In this document: positions 15,354 through 23,026 of the stretch, one piece after another
How positions within the stretch are numbered: the stretch's first letter is position 1
Layout of the letters: each line of letters begins with the position of its first letter
DNA from: Drouetiella hepatica Uher 2000/2452
GTDB taxonomy: Bacteria > Cyanobacteriota > Cyanobacteriia > Elainellales > Elainellaceae
NCBI GenBank assembly: GCA_019359505.1
Contig: JAHHHD010000050.1
Span: 1-34,243 of the forward strand
Direction: 5' to 3'
DNA: 34,243 bases
Notes under the pieces: model-generated
What the model was told of the DNA's origin: nothing
What the model saw: the letters and a program-made list of their open reading frames with translations, nothing else
Databases searched by the model: none
Translations under genes and position numbers: made by a program

Positions 15354-15737
15354 CTACAAGATACTGACTGAGTAACTACGAACCGCTTCGTCTACTGTCG
15401 CAATGGTCAAACCGTTTTGTAACGCTTGACAAATAAGCATTCTGTCAAATGGATCACGATGCAATGGTGGCAGTTTAGCTAGTTGAACTACACTACTCTC
15501 ATCAAGAGCAAGACTAATAATCTGATGAAGATCCCGTTGTTTAGGTAAATATGTTCCAGGATGCTCCGGTAGAGGCAGTTTGCCTATCTGATACTTGACA
15601 ATTGCTTCCCAAACCGAAATTGCGCTCAGATAGACTTCGTTATCCGGATCACGAATTGCATCCTGAACATCTGTTGACAGCTTGGTATTGCCACTGATGA
15701 ACCAGAGGAAAATATGTGTGTCTAACAGAATTTTCAT
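15354..15737 (-). CDS. PIN domain ribonuclease toxin, VapC-like
   Basis: 127 residues, a complete PIN domain. Asp6 is in LLDTHIFLWF, Glu44 in AISVWEAIVKYQIGKL, Asp95 and Asp98 in HRDPFDRMLICQA, and Asp116 in TIATVDEAV. These are the acidic metal-binding residues of VapC-type endoribonucleases. The ATG overlaps the stop codon of the upstream gene by four bases (ATGA, 15734-15737), the usual toxin-after-antitoxin coupling. Toxins of this DTHxFLWF subgroup normally follow an antitoxin of ~70-90 residues. Here the upstream partner is 273 residues long. Base composition is visibly lower in GC than the surroundings. Confidence 0.9.
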   Translation of the reverse strand: MKILLDTHIFLWFISGNTKLSTDVQDAIRDPDNEVYLSAISVWEAIVKYQIGKLPLPEHPGTYLPKQRDLHQIISLALDESSVVQLAKLPPLHRDPFDRMLICQALQNGLTIATVDEAVRSYSVSIL

Positions 15738-16555
15738 TCACCCTCGAATGCACTTAAAATTTCCTCCGGCAAAGGCGCATCAAAATCGTCGGGAACTACA
15801 AACTCTCCAGCACACAGACCGAAAGGTCGTAATTGCTTACCGTTAGACATAGCAGATCTAGTCTCAACTACTGACTTATCAGAGCGGAAACTAGATTCTA
15901 TTTCGACTTTCAACTTACTGTTCTGTTCAAGCTCTTCGAGTCTATTAATATGCTCTTCGGTCTTTAGTACAATAAGACTGCTATAAGCTTTAAGCTGAGT
16001 AACTAAATTTGATAATTCCAAACCATTTTCAAAATATTCTTCTACATCACGAGCAGAGATAGAAATTGCATTCCTGGCACCGTCATGGATTTGTTTTAGT
16101 TCTAAAATTGAGAAGAAACTTACAAAAACATCAACGATTTCAGAAAGTAACAAGAAACCTGAGACAGCTCTTTCAAGATCTGCTTTATATTCACCAATTC
16201 TACCTTCGTTTATAAGGGAAAGACTAAGAAATAAATAGGAATATGCTGTAGAGAAATTGGTTAGATGATCGATCAACCTAATCACTTCGATCGCCTCTGG
16301 CATATCTTTGTAGTGTTTCCATACATCGAACCAAGAGTTGGTCAACTGGCTAAAGGTATTATATTTCTCTTGATAAGTTTTAGAGCTACTCTTGGCTTGC
16401 CCTAGCAAAAACTCTGTTTCTTCAATCAGATTTGCAATTAGGGTTTGATCTGAGCTTGCAAGAATACCATCAAGATGTTGTTTTAGATACTGAACATCCT
16501 CTAAAACAACTTGACTAAGAGTACTATGAACTCCTTCTATCTGAACATCGTTCAT
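15734..16555 (-). CDS. Large helical protein with an antitoxin-like C-terminal tail
   Basis: 273 residues from ATG 16555, which has GGAG 9 nt upstream. The frame reaches back to a TTG inside the flanking repeat at 16630, which is unlikely to be used. Residues 1 to ~235 are almost entirely predicted helical, with coiled-coil-like stretches (LEDVQYLKQHLDGIL, HINRLEELEQNSKLKVEI) and a hydrophobic central part (YSYLFLSLSL, LLLSEIVDVFVSFFSIL). I know no family for it. Residues ~240-273 contain RPFGLCAGEF and VPDDFDAPLPEEILSAFEG, the toxin-clasping tail typical of small Phd/DUF2281-type antitoxins of PIN toxins. It overlaps the PIN gene by 4 bp. I infer an enlarged antitoxin or sensor-antitoxin. 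Low GC suggests acquisition. Confidence 0.75.
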   Translation of the reverse strand: MNDVQIEGVHSTLSQVVLEDVQYLKQHLDGILASSDQTLIANLIEETEFLLGQAKSSSKTYQEKYNTFSQLTNSWFDVWKHYKDMPEAIEVIRLIDHLTNFSTAYSYLFLSLSLINEGRIGEYKADLERAVSGFLLLSEIVDVFVSFFSILELKQIHDGARNAISISARDVEEYFENGLELSNLVTQLKAYSSLIVLKTEEHINRLEELEQNSKLKVEIESSFRSDKSVVETRSAMSNGKQLRPFGLCAGEFVVPDDFDAPLPEEILSAFEGE

Positions 16556-16603
16556 AACGGATATCTCCCAAGCATTACTAAAGAGTAGATAAACCACCTC
16601 TTC

Positions 16604-16630
16604 ATTATAAGAACGTTCCGTCCGCACCAA
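16604..16630 (-). promoter_or_regulatory. Possible promoter for the TA-like operon at the repeat edge
   Basis: On the minus strand a perfect -10 TATAAT (complement of 16604-16609) is preceded by TTGGTG (complement of 16625-16630) with a 15-bp spacer. The -35-like hexamer is inside the flanking direct repeat. The short spacer makes it tentative. Confidence 0.35.
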
Positions 16631-16648
16631 CGAGGTGTTGGGCGGCTG
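16618..16648. repeat. Right copy of the direct repeat flanking the TA-like island
   Basis: CCGTCCGCACCAACG followed by AG and GTGTTGGGC, in the same orientation as the copy at 15321. The two copies enclose exactly the two coding sequences and the promoter, about 1.26 kb. Confidence 0.75.
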
Positions 16649-16758
16649 TCTCTAAGCTGTCGGAATCGTTGAATTCCACTCTGCGCTAAACGCCACTGCT
16701 CGACCTCTATTAACAGCCTTTTGATAGGCGGAAATAACTATTAACGAAACGACTAGCC

Positions 16759-17700
16759 TTACACTAGCTCGTCTAATGCGGCTGCAATCTCTTGAGAAAT
16801 AGAGGGCAAAATTGCCTCGTTTTTAGCGTGAATCTTGCCCTCTATGAACACAACTAGAAGGTAGGGCGGGCGATCGGGTAATTCAACATATGCTGCGTCA
16901 TGGCGAACCTGGCTAGTTTCTCCGGCTTTCGACCAAATCTGTGCGCCTCCGTACGGTAAGCCCGCTCCCAAAAAACCCGTCACCTGATTTTCTGGATTGG
17001 CTAAAAGATCTGCCGGATCAAGGCTACGCTTCATCAGCGCCATCATGGCTTGCGATCGCTCAGAGGACACCGCCACCCCGCCGATAATGCTATGCAACAG
17101 CATCGCGACGGCATTGGTCGTCAGACGATTGCGGTTTTCTAGCTTGGCTCCCAAAAACGATCGCTCTCTGCCGTAAGCGCCGTCACACCAAGTTTTTTGG
17201 TTGACGTTAATGCCCTCCAGCTCATCCCAGCCCAAAGACTGAAAGTAGCGATTGACAATATTGCGCTGCTGTTTCCAAGTCTCAAACGGTGCAGAGGATA
17301 GCTCCGGGCCGCTGGTGGTTCCCGTCAGCACATCGACCACTAAGCTGGTAGCATCATTGCTGGAATCCACGATCATGTCTCGTACTGCACGATCGACCTC
17401 TGGTGAAGGGGGAATCATAGCTTTTGCCTGCCACTCATGCACTGCCACCAAATAGAACAGCTTGACGACACTCGCCGGATAAATCAGTTCAGCTCCTCGA
17501 TGGGCAAATCTTCGCGCTCCGTACTTCCAAAACTCCTCCGGTTTCAGCGCCCCCCCCGTGTTGACGGGCACCGGATCATCATAAACAACCCAGGTCAGGG
17601 CAATTTGATGGGGCATAAGTTCAGGAAATTCTGTCCAGGTTGCCCGAAGGACGCGATCGCCCAATTCACCCAGAAGGTCATCCGATCGAAAGCAGCGCAT
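16759..17700 (-). CDS. Serine hydrolase, class A beta-lactamase-like (PF13354 type)
   Basis: 313 residues from ATG 17700 (a TTG two codons upstream is also in frame). Ser77-x-x-Lys80 in YPASVVKLFYL is the nucleophile motif. Ser113-Ser-Asn115 in VDSSNDATSLV stands for the SDN loop. IWSKAGETSQVRHDAAYVEL supplies the KTG-type triad as KAG. These match the beta-lactamase/D-Ala-D-Ala transpeptidase fold. There is no obvious signal peptide, the Asp of SDN is Ser, and KTG is KAG, so resistance activity should not be assumed. Many cyanobacterial homologues are simply annotated as serine hydrolases. It is divergent from the cell-wall peptidase gene next door. Confidence 0.85.
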   Translation of the reverse strand: MRCFRSDDLLGELGDRVLRATWTEFPELMPHQIALTWVVYDDPVPVNTGGALKPEEFWKYGARRFAHRGAELIYPASVVKLFYLVAVHEWQAKAMIPPSPEVDRAVRDMIVDSSNDATSLVVDVLTGTTSGPELSSAPFETWKQQRNIVNRYFQSLGWDELEGINVNQKTWCDGAYGRERSFLGAKLENRNRLTTNAVAMLLHSIIGGVAVSSERSQAMMALMKRSLDPADLLANPENQVTGFLGAGLPYGGAQIWSKAGETSQVRHDAAYVELPDRPPYLLVVFIEGKIHAKNEAILPSISQEIAAALDELV

Positions 17701-17789
17701 TGACAAGGATATGATGGGTAAGGGTCACAGAGCCTAGCAGCTCAAGCCTAACAATTTATAGCATCTTCCATCCCTAACCCTAGCTCACC

Positions 17790-18572
17790 GTGGTTTCCAG
17801 AACAGAGCTTCAAAGCATGATCGAGGCTGATCGGCAGGCAGGTCGATCGACAGAATACCAGTGTCAAGCCAACCTAAATTTGTATGACTCTCCCGCATTG
17901 ACCTGTCTGGCAACTCAGGCAGTCACCGGGCGGCAGCTGCGAGTTGCCAGATTGAATAGCGATGTGCACAGCGATCGCCAGATTGATGAACAGGCAGTCC
18001 AGGTTAAGCTGTGTGAAGACGGCTATGGGGGTTGGCTACCTCTAGAAGACCTAGATTTAATTGAGGTGGCAGAATCTCCCTATCAGGCGATCGCTTTCTC
18101 TGAAGCCGAAATTGAGGCGCGTCTCCCACAGATCCTTGCCTTTGCGCAACGCGCCATGGCACAGCCAAATCACTATTTGTGGGGCGGCACTGTAGGTCCC
18201 AACTATGACTGCTCAGGGCTGATCCAGACTGCGTTTGCGGTGTCTGGCATCTGGCTGCCCAGAGATGCCTATCAGCAGGAAGAGTTTGCACAGCCCATAC
18301 ATCTGCAAATGAGCGAATCGACAGAGGATTCAAACCTATGGCTGAGCGCTTTGAAACCCGGTGACCTGATTTTCTTCGGCACTCGCGTCAAAGCGACCCA
18401 TGTAGGGCTATATCTGGGAAATGGCTGCTATATTCACAGCTCTGGAAAAGACCAGGGACGCAATGGCATTGGCATCGATCGCTTGTCGGAAGGAGGCGAT
18501 CGCATCAGTCAAGAATACTTCAAACAGCTTAGAGGCGCTGGTCGGATTGTAGGGTGCTACCAAACCGCCTGA
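17790..18572 (+). CDS. NlpC/P60 cell-wall peptidase with N-terminal SH3b domain
   Basis: 260 residues. The N-terminal SH3b-like domain (~22-95) contains EYQCQANLNLYDSPALTCLATQA and CEDGYGGWLPLEDL. The C-terminal NlpC/P60 domain has Cys141 in NYDCSGLIQTAF, His204 in ATHVGLYLGNG and His216 in CYIHSSGKD, a complete Cys-His-His triad. The architecture equals the structurally characterised Anabaena and Nostoc gamma-D-glutamyl-L-diamino acid endopeptidases. Those act in murein peptide recycling and, like this protein, lack an obvious signal peptide. The start GTG at 17790 is the outermost; Met10 (17817) is an alternative. Placement beside a beta-lactamase-like hydrolase fits peptidoglycan metabolism. 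Confidence 0.93.
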   Translation: MVSRTELQSMIEADRQAGRSTEYQCQANLNLYDSPALTCLATQAVTGRQLRVARLNSDVHSDRQIDEQAVQVKLCEDGYGGWLPLEDLDLIEVAESPYQAIAFSEAEIEARLPQILAFAQRAMAQPNHYLWGGTVGPNYDCSGLIQTAFAVSGIWLPRDAYQQEEFAQPIHLQMSESTEDSNLWLSALKPGDLIFFGTRVKATHVGLYLGNGCYIHSSGKDQGRNGIGIDRLSEGGDRISQEYFKQLRGAGRIVGCYQTA

Positions 18573-18901
18573 GAGTCTATCGTTGCTGGGACTTACAATA
18601 TTTAAAGGTCAGGAAGGGCATCGACGACTGACCGTGTTTCGTCTCGATGCCCTCGCTGGTTCGCTCCTCACACATTCGCAACTATAGCAAATCTTAAGCA
18701 AGTTTGTCATCTCCTTGAAGAAAATATTGCGCTGATGTGACACCAACCTCTATAAACAGGTGAGAGTGACAAGCTTTACAGCAGTTCTCAATTGCATAGA
18801 CCACAGTTATTTTTTTAGAAGCTTCTAAAAAAATAACCCACACTTAACCAAACGCAAAGCACTGTAAGACAAAGCGAGAGCAATAAGGCAAGAGGAATCC
18901 C
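18573..18901. other. Intergenic region with two hairpins, upstream of gcvH
   Basis: AGGGCATCGA (18615-18624) pairs perfectly with TCGATGCCCT (18644-18653). This is a possible terminator for the peptidase gene, but without a T-run. Further down is the 32-bp palindrome at 18806-18837. I looked for a glycine riboswitch here and saw no convincing core. AAGAGGAAT ahead of the ATG at 18902 is the likely ribosome-binding site. Confidence 0.5.
18806..18837. repeat. Perfect 32-bp palindrome
   Basis: GTTATTTTTTTAGAAG (18806-18821) followed by its exact reverse complement. It ends 64 bp before gcvH in the leader. It is related in its outer arm to the palindromes at 9820-9861 and 29450-29493. Confidence 0.85.
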
Positions 18902-19288
18902 ATGGCTACCTACCCAAATGATTTGAAATATCTTGACTCCCACGAATATGCTCGACTGGAGGGCAAAATCGCCACGATCGGCATTACGGCATTTGCAATC
19001 GATCAGCTCGGCGACATTGTGTTTCTAGAGCTACCCGCAGTCGGCGATGCCTTGCAGAAGGGAGAAACTTTTGGCACAGTCGAGTCTGTTAAGGCGGTCG
19101 AAGATTTGAAAGCGCCCATTTCTGGCACGGTACTTGAACGCAATGATGCCTTGATAGATGCCCCTGAACAGTTAGCTGAAGATCCTTACGGTGCAGCCTG
19201 GATGCTCAAGGTGCAGGTTGAAGAGGTGGGTGAGTTGGATGATGCGCTTTCGGCTGAAGACTATCGAGCGAAAGTAGAGGGCGCATAG
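18902..19288 (+). CDS. gcvH: Glycine cleavage system H protein
   Basis: 128 residues, normal length. It is the lipoyl carrier that shuttles the aminomethyl group between the P, T and L proteins. The lipoylation site is Lys64 in [11 protein letters not shown], and the domain begins with [12 protein letters not shown]. The Shine-Dalgarno-like AAGAGGA precedes ATG 18902. It sits directly before gcvP (105 bp to its likely start), so the two are probably co-expressed. In cyanobacteria the complex oxidises photorespiratory glycine. gcvT is not in this window. Confidence 0.97.
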   Translation: MATYPNDLKYLDSHEYARLEGKIATIGITAFAIDQLGDIVFLELPAVGDALQKGETFGTVESVKAVEDLKAPISGTVLERNDALIDAPEQLAEDPYGAAWMLKVQVEEVGELDDALSAEDYRAKVEGA

Positions 19289-19392
19289 CAGCTCAAGATT
19301 TGCAGCTCAAGATTTATTGCAAAATGTTTCAGAAATCGCTAGAACTGACTTACGTCCTCTTCTTCGATCGCCCTCCGGGAACTCACTCCTCT

Positions 19393-22383
19393 ATGTCGTC
19401 ACTCAAGCTCTCAACTTCTTCTCAAGATGCGGCTGGTCTAGGTGTTGCTGGTCTAGGTGTTGCTGGTCTAGGTGTCGCCGACCCAAGCGCAGCTGATCTG
19501 GGCGCGACTGGGTCGGCGACTGATTTGGGCTTTGAAGGACGGCATATTGGCCCTAGGGCGACAGAGGTACAGCAAATGTTGACCTTGCTGGGTCTAGCTT
19601 CTCTAGAAGATCTGATTGAAAAAACTATTCCAGCCGCCATTCGGCAAAAGCAGCCGCTTAATTTGGGAGCGGGCAAAAGTGAGCATGAGCTGCTGAAAGA
19701 GCTAAAGGCGATCGCGGCTCAGAACCAGATTTTTCGATCGTTCATTGGCATGGGCTATGCCAACTGCATTACGCCTCCCGTCATTCAGCGCAACATTCTG
19801 GAAAATCCGGGTTGGTATACCCAATACACGCCCTATCAGCCAGAAATTTCTCAAGGTCGATTGGAGGCGCTGCTCAATTTCCAGACAATGGTAATGGATT
19901 TGACGGGTCTAGAGATCGCCAATGCCTCTCTATTGGATGAGGCTACCGCCGCTGCCGAAGCCATGACCCTGAGCTATGGACTGCACAAGGGCAACGCAAC
20001 CGCTTTTTGGGTGTCAGAATCTTGCCATCCGCAGACGATCGATGTCGTCATGACCCGCGCTAATCCTCTAGGAATTGAAGTGATTGTAGGCAGTCACCTT
20101 GATTTTGCCTTTGACCAGCCTATCTTCGGGGCTTTGCTGCAATATCCTGCTAGCGATGGCGCAATTTATGATTATCAAGATTTTTGCGATCGTGCCCATG
20201 CTTCAGGTGCGATCGTTACCGTTGCTGCCGATCTGCTGAGCCTAACTTTACTTAAGCCTCCGGGTGAGTTTGGAGCCGATATTGCGGTAGGCAATACCCA
20301 GCGGTTTGGCGTACCCTTCGGCTACGGTGGCCCTCATGCAGCCTATTTTGCCACTCGCGAAGCCTACAAGCGTCAGTTGCCGGGTCGTTTGGTGGGCGTA
20401 TCCAAAGACCTGACCGGAAAACCTGCTTTACGTCTAGCACTCCAGACTCGTGAACAGCACATCCGTCGCGACAAAGCCACCAGCAACATCTGCACGGCTC
20501 AGGTTTTGCTGGCAGTCATGGCAGGTATGTATGCCGTCTATCACGGTGCAGACGGGCTGCGCCGTATCGCCGATCGCGTCCATGCCCTCACCGTCACCCT
20601 AGCAACAGCGCTGGAGAAGCTAGGCTATGGGCTGGGTACAGAACCTTACTTTGATACGCTGCGAATAGAGGTAGGCAAGCGACAAGCTGAGATTTTGGGA
20701 CGGGCGATCGCTCAGCAGATCAACCTGCGAACCATTGGGGAAGAGGCGATTGGCATCTCTCTGGACGAAACAACGACACTTCAGGATTTACAAGACTTAG
20801 TAGAGATTTTTGCAGATGAAGAAATTTCTGAAGTGGGTTCTACATTACCCCTCGCCTTGGAATCTTCACTTGCCGCCATTCCTCAAATTTTCCAACGCAA
20901 GTCTTCCTACCTTACCCACCCGACGTTTAGTCTCTACCGCTCTGAAACTGAGCTTCTGCGCTACATTTACCGTCTGCAAGCTAAGGATTTGTCTCTGACG
21001 ACCGCCATGATTCCCCTTGGCTCCTGCACCATGAAGCTCAATGCTACGGCAGAGATGATTCCGGTGACTTGGGCAGAATTTGCCAATATCCACCCCTTTG
21101 CACCGCTAGGCCAAGCCCAGGGCTACCAAATCTTGTTTCGGCAGCTAGAGGCATGGCTGGGCGAAATTACCGGATTCGACGGCATTTCTCTGCAACCCAA
21201 CGCCGGATCGCAGGGCGAATATACGGGGCTGCTCGTTATCCGTCAGTATCATCAGCAGCGCGGTGAAGGATATCGAAATATTTGTTTGATTCCAGAATCT
21301 GCTCACGGCACGAACCCGGCGAGTGCTGTCATGGCGGGTATGAAGGTTGTGCCCGTTATCTGCGACAAAGAGGGCAACATCGATATCGCCGACCTCAGCG
21401 CCAAGGCTGAGAAGCATAAAGACCAGCTTTCGGCACTCATGGTGACTTATCCCTCTACTCACGGGGTGTTTGAGGAAGGGATTCAAGATATCTGTGCGAT
21501 CGTTCATGCTAATGGCGGTCAGGTCTACATGGATGGAGCCAACATGAACGCTCAAGTCGGGCTTTGCCGTCCGGCTGACTTCGGTGCGGATGTTTGTCAT
21601 CTCAATTTGCACAAGACTTTTTGCATTCCCCACGGGGGCGGTGGACCTGGCATGGGGCCGATCGGCGTGAAGGCTCATCTAATCCCCTTTCTGCCCGGTC
21701 ATACCGTGGTGCAAATGCCGGAAGAATCCATGGCTCATATTGGCGCAGTGTCGGCGGCACCTTGGGGCAGCAGCAGTATTCTACCTATTTCCTGGATGTA
21801 CATCGCGCTCATGGGCGGCACGGGTTTAACCAGAGCCACGGAGATTGCGATCCTCAACGCCAACTACATTGCCAAACGGTTAGAGGGGCATTATCCAGTG
21901 TTGTATAAGGGCAAGAATGGCTGGGTTGCTCATGAGTGCATTCTGGATCTACGCCAGTTCAAAAAAACTGCGGCGATCGAAGTAGACGATATTGCTAAAC
22001 GGCTGATTGACTATGGCTTTCATCCGCCGACAGTCTCTTGGCCCGTGGCGGGAACCGTCATGGTAGAGCCGACTGAAAGCGAATCCAAGCAGGAGTTAGA
22101 CCGCTTTTGCGACGCGATGATTGCCATCCGCGAAGAGATTCGGGAGATCGAGTCTGGACAGGCAGACCCGCAGGATAATCTTCTGAAAAACGCCCCCCAC
22201 ACAGCGGCTATTTTGTTGAGCGATGACTGGCAGCATCCCTACTCGCGCACTAGGGCGGCATACCCTACATCCTGGACACGCGAAAATAAGTTCTGGGCTG
22301 CTGTCGGGCGAATTGATAATGCTTACGGCGATCGCAATTTGGTCTGCTCCTGTCTACCTATGGATGCCTATGCAGATATCTAG
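19393..22383 (+). CDS. gcvP: Glycine dehydrogenase (decarboxylating), P protein
   Basis: 996 residues from ATG 19393; the open frame reaches back to 19300, but the added residues look non-coding. PLP-dependent decarboxylation of glycine. The PLP lysine is Lys741 in [20 protein letters not shown]. Other family blocks are [31 protein letters not shown] (20 residues) and [11 protein letters not shown]. The single chain contains both the N- and C-terminal halves, as in most cyanobacteria. A unique feature is the N-terminal leader of ~40 residues, with three AGLGV repeats, before the conserved RHIGP block. No targeting function is expected in a bacterium. Confidence 0.97.
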   Translation: MSSLKLSTSSQDAAGLGVAGLGVAGLGVADPSAADLGATGSATDLGFEGRHIGPRATEVQQMLTLLGLASLEDLIEKTIPAAIRQKQPLNLGAGKSEHELLKELKAIAAQNQIFRSFIGMGYANCITPPVIQRNILENPGWYTQYTPYQPEISQGRLEALLNFQTMVMDLTGLEIANASLLDEATAAAEAMTLSYGLHKGNATAFWVSESCHPQTIDVVMTRANPLGIEVIVGSHLDFAFDQPIFGALLQYPASDGAIYDYQDFCDRAHASGAIVTVAADLLSLTLLKPPGEFGADIAVGNTQRFGVPFGYGGPHAAYFATREAYKRQLPGRLVGVSKDLTGKPALRLALQTREQHIRRDKATSNICTAQVLLAVMAGMYAVYHGADGLRRIADRVHALTVTLATALEKLGYGLGTEPYFDTLRIEVGKRQAEILGRAIAQQINLRTIGEEAIGISLDETTTLQDLQDLVEIFADEEISEVGSTLPLALESSLAAIPQIFQRKSSYLTHPTFSLYRSETELLRYIYRLQAKDLSLTTAMIPLGSCTMKLNATAEMIPVTWAEFANIHPFAPLGQAQGYQILFRQLEAWLGEITGFDGISLQPNAGSQGEYTGLLVIRQYHQQRGEGYRNICLIPESAHGTNPASAVMAGMKVVPVICDKEGNIDIADLSAKAEKHKDQLSALMVTYPSTHGVFEEGIQDICAIVHANGGQVYMDGANMNAQVGLCRPADFGADVCHLNLHKTFCIPHGGGGPGMGPIGVKAHLIPFLPGHTVVQMPEESMAHIGAVSAAPWGSSSILPISWMYIALMGGTGLTRATEIAILNANYIAKRLEGHYPVLYKGKNGWVAHECILDLRQFKKTAAIEVDDIAKRLIDYGFHPPTVSWPVAGTVMVEPTESESKQELDRFCDAMIAIREEIREIESGQADPQDNLLKNAPHTAAILLSDDWQHPYSRTRAAYPTSWTRENKFWAAVGRIDNAYGDRNLVCSCLPMDAYADI
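19432..19476 (+). repeat. 15-bp tandem repeat (x3) in the 5' coding region of gcvP
   Basis: GCTGGTCTAGGTGTT at 19432-19446 and 19447-19461 and, with one change, at 19462-19476. It encodes AGLGV three times in frame. Because the unit is 15 bp, copy-number changes keep the frame. Confidence 0.9.
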
Positions 22384-22410
22384 ACTAGACGATGAGAATA
22401 AGGCTGACCT

Positions 22411-22905
22411 ATGGCTTCTTCAGTGCGGCGATCGCTCCTAGCTCAACCCATCACAGATGAGGCTTTTCGTCCTTACGGGCAGGTGATTTTTGCGGCTAAA
22501 GACGGCAAAGCTTACGATGCAGAGGATGCACAGCTGGCGCTAAGTGACGGCATTCCTCGCTTCTATATCATGCGGCTGCATTGTCCAGGACGGCGATTCT
22601 CTCACATCACCTGCCATCAAAACTGTACGCAGTGTTTGGGTTCTCTAGGGGGTCAATCCTGGCTCCTAGCGGTTGCGCCCCCCTGTGAAGCAGACAGCCC
22701 TGCCTGGGAGGCGATCGTCGCCTTTGTGATTCCGGGAAACTGCTTTGTCAAATTAGAGGTAGGCACTTGGCACGCAGGGCTCTACTTTGATCAAGAAGCG
22801 ATCGATTTCTATAACCTAGAACTCAGCGATACCAACAGTGCAGATCATCATACCTGCGACCTCAGAGACACCTACGGCATAGAGTTTGAGATTATGCCAA
22901 CTTAA
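22411..22905 (+). CDS. Ureidoglycolate lyase/hydrolase-like protein (AllA family)
   Basis: 164 residues, a cupin-like fold. The start QPITDEAFRPYGQVI is typical of the ureidoglycolate lyase family. FSHITCHQNCTQCLGSLGG and FVIPGNCFVKLEVGTWHAG carry the family His residues and the GTWHAG signature near residue 125. It would release urea from ureidoglycolate at the end of purine/allantoin degradation. No other allantoin genes are adjacent, so the physiological substrate is uncertain. It starts 28 bp after gcvP and may be on the same transcript. Confidence 0.85.
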   Translation: MASSVRRSLLAQPITDEAFRPYGQVIFAAKDGKAYDAEDAQLALSDGIPRFYIMRLHCPGRRFSHITCHQNCTQCLGSLGGQSWLLAVAPPCEADSPAWEAIVAFVIPGNCFVKLEVGTWHAGLYFDQEAIDFYNLELSDTNSADHHTCDLRDTYGIEFEIMPT

Positions 22906-22907
22906 AT

Positions 22908-22957
22908 TAGACCTCTTGCAAATTAGTTTTAGTGGGGGCTGCGCCCCCACTAAAACT
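22908..22957. repeat. Hairpin element, family B copy 1
   Basis: TAGACCTCTTGCAAATTA (22908-22925) leads into a perfect 15-bp stem AGTTTTAGTGGGGGC (22925-22939)/GCCCCCACTAAAACT (22943-22957) with loop TGC. It lies between convergent genes. The same leader and a related stem occur at 26475-26555. Confidence 0.8.
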
Positions 22958-23026
22958 GTTCTAAAACTGGCAACAGCAGAGGGAAGGCAATGCCGCTATG
23001 AAAAACTTCCAGCCCCCAATTTTAGA

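Noticed and set aside
16759-17700. Antibiotic-resistance beta-lactamase
   Set aside because: The fold motifs are there, but SDN is SSN, KTG is KAG and there is no export signal, so a resistance call is not supported.
18573-18901. Glycine riboswitch upstream of gcvH
   Set aside because: A GGTGAGAG-like stretch occurs near 18760, but the conserved ACCGAAGG-type core and tandem aptamer layout are absent.
21145-21678. 177-residue minus-strand ORF
   Set aside because: A shadow of gcvP; long open antisense frames are common in this codon usage.
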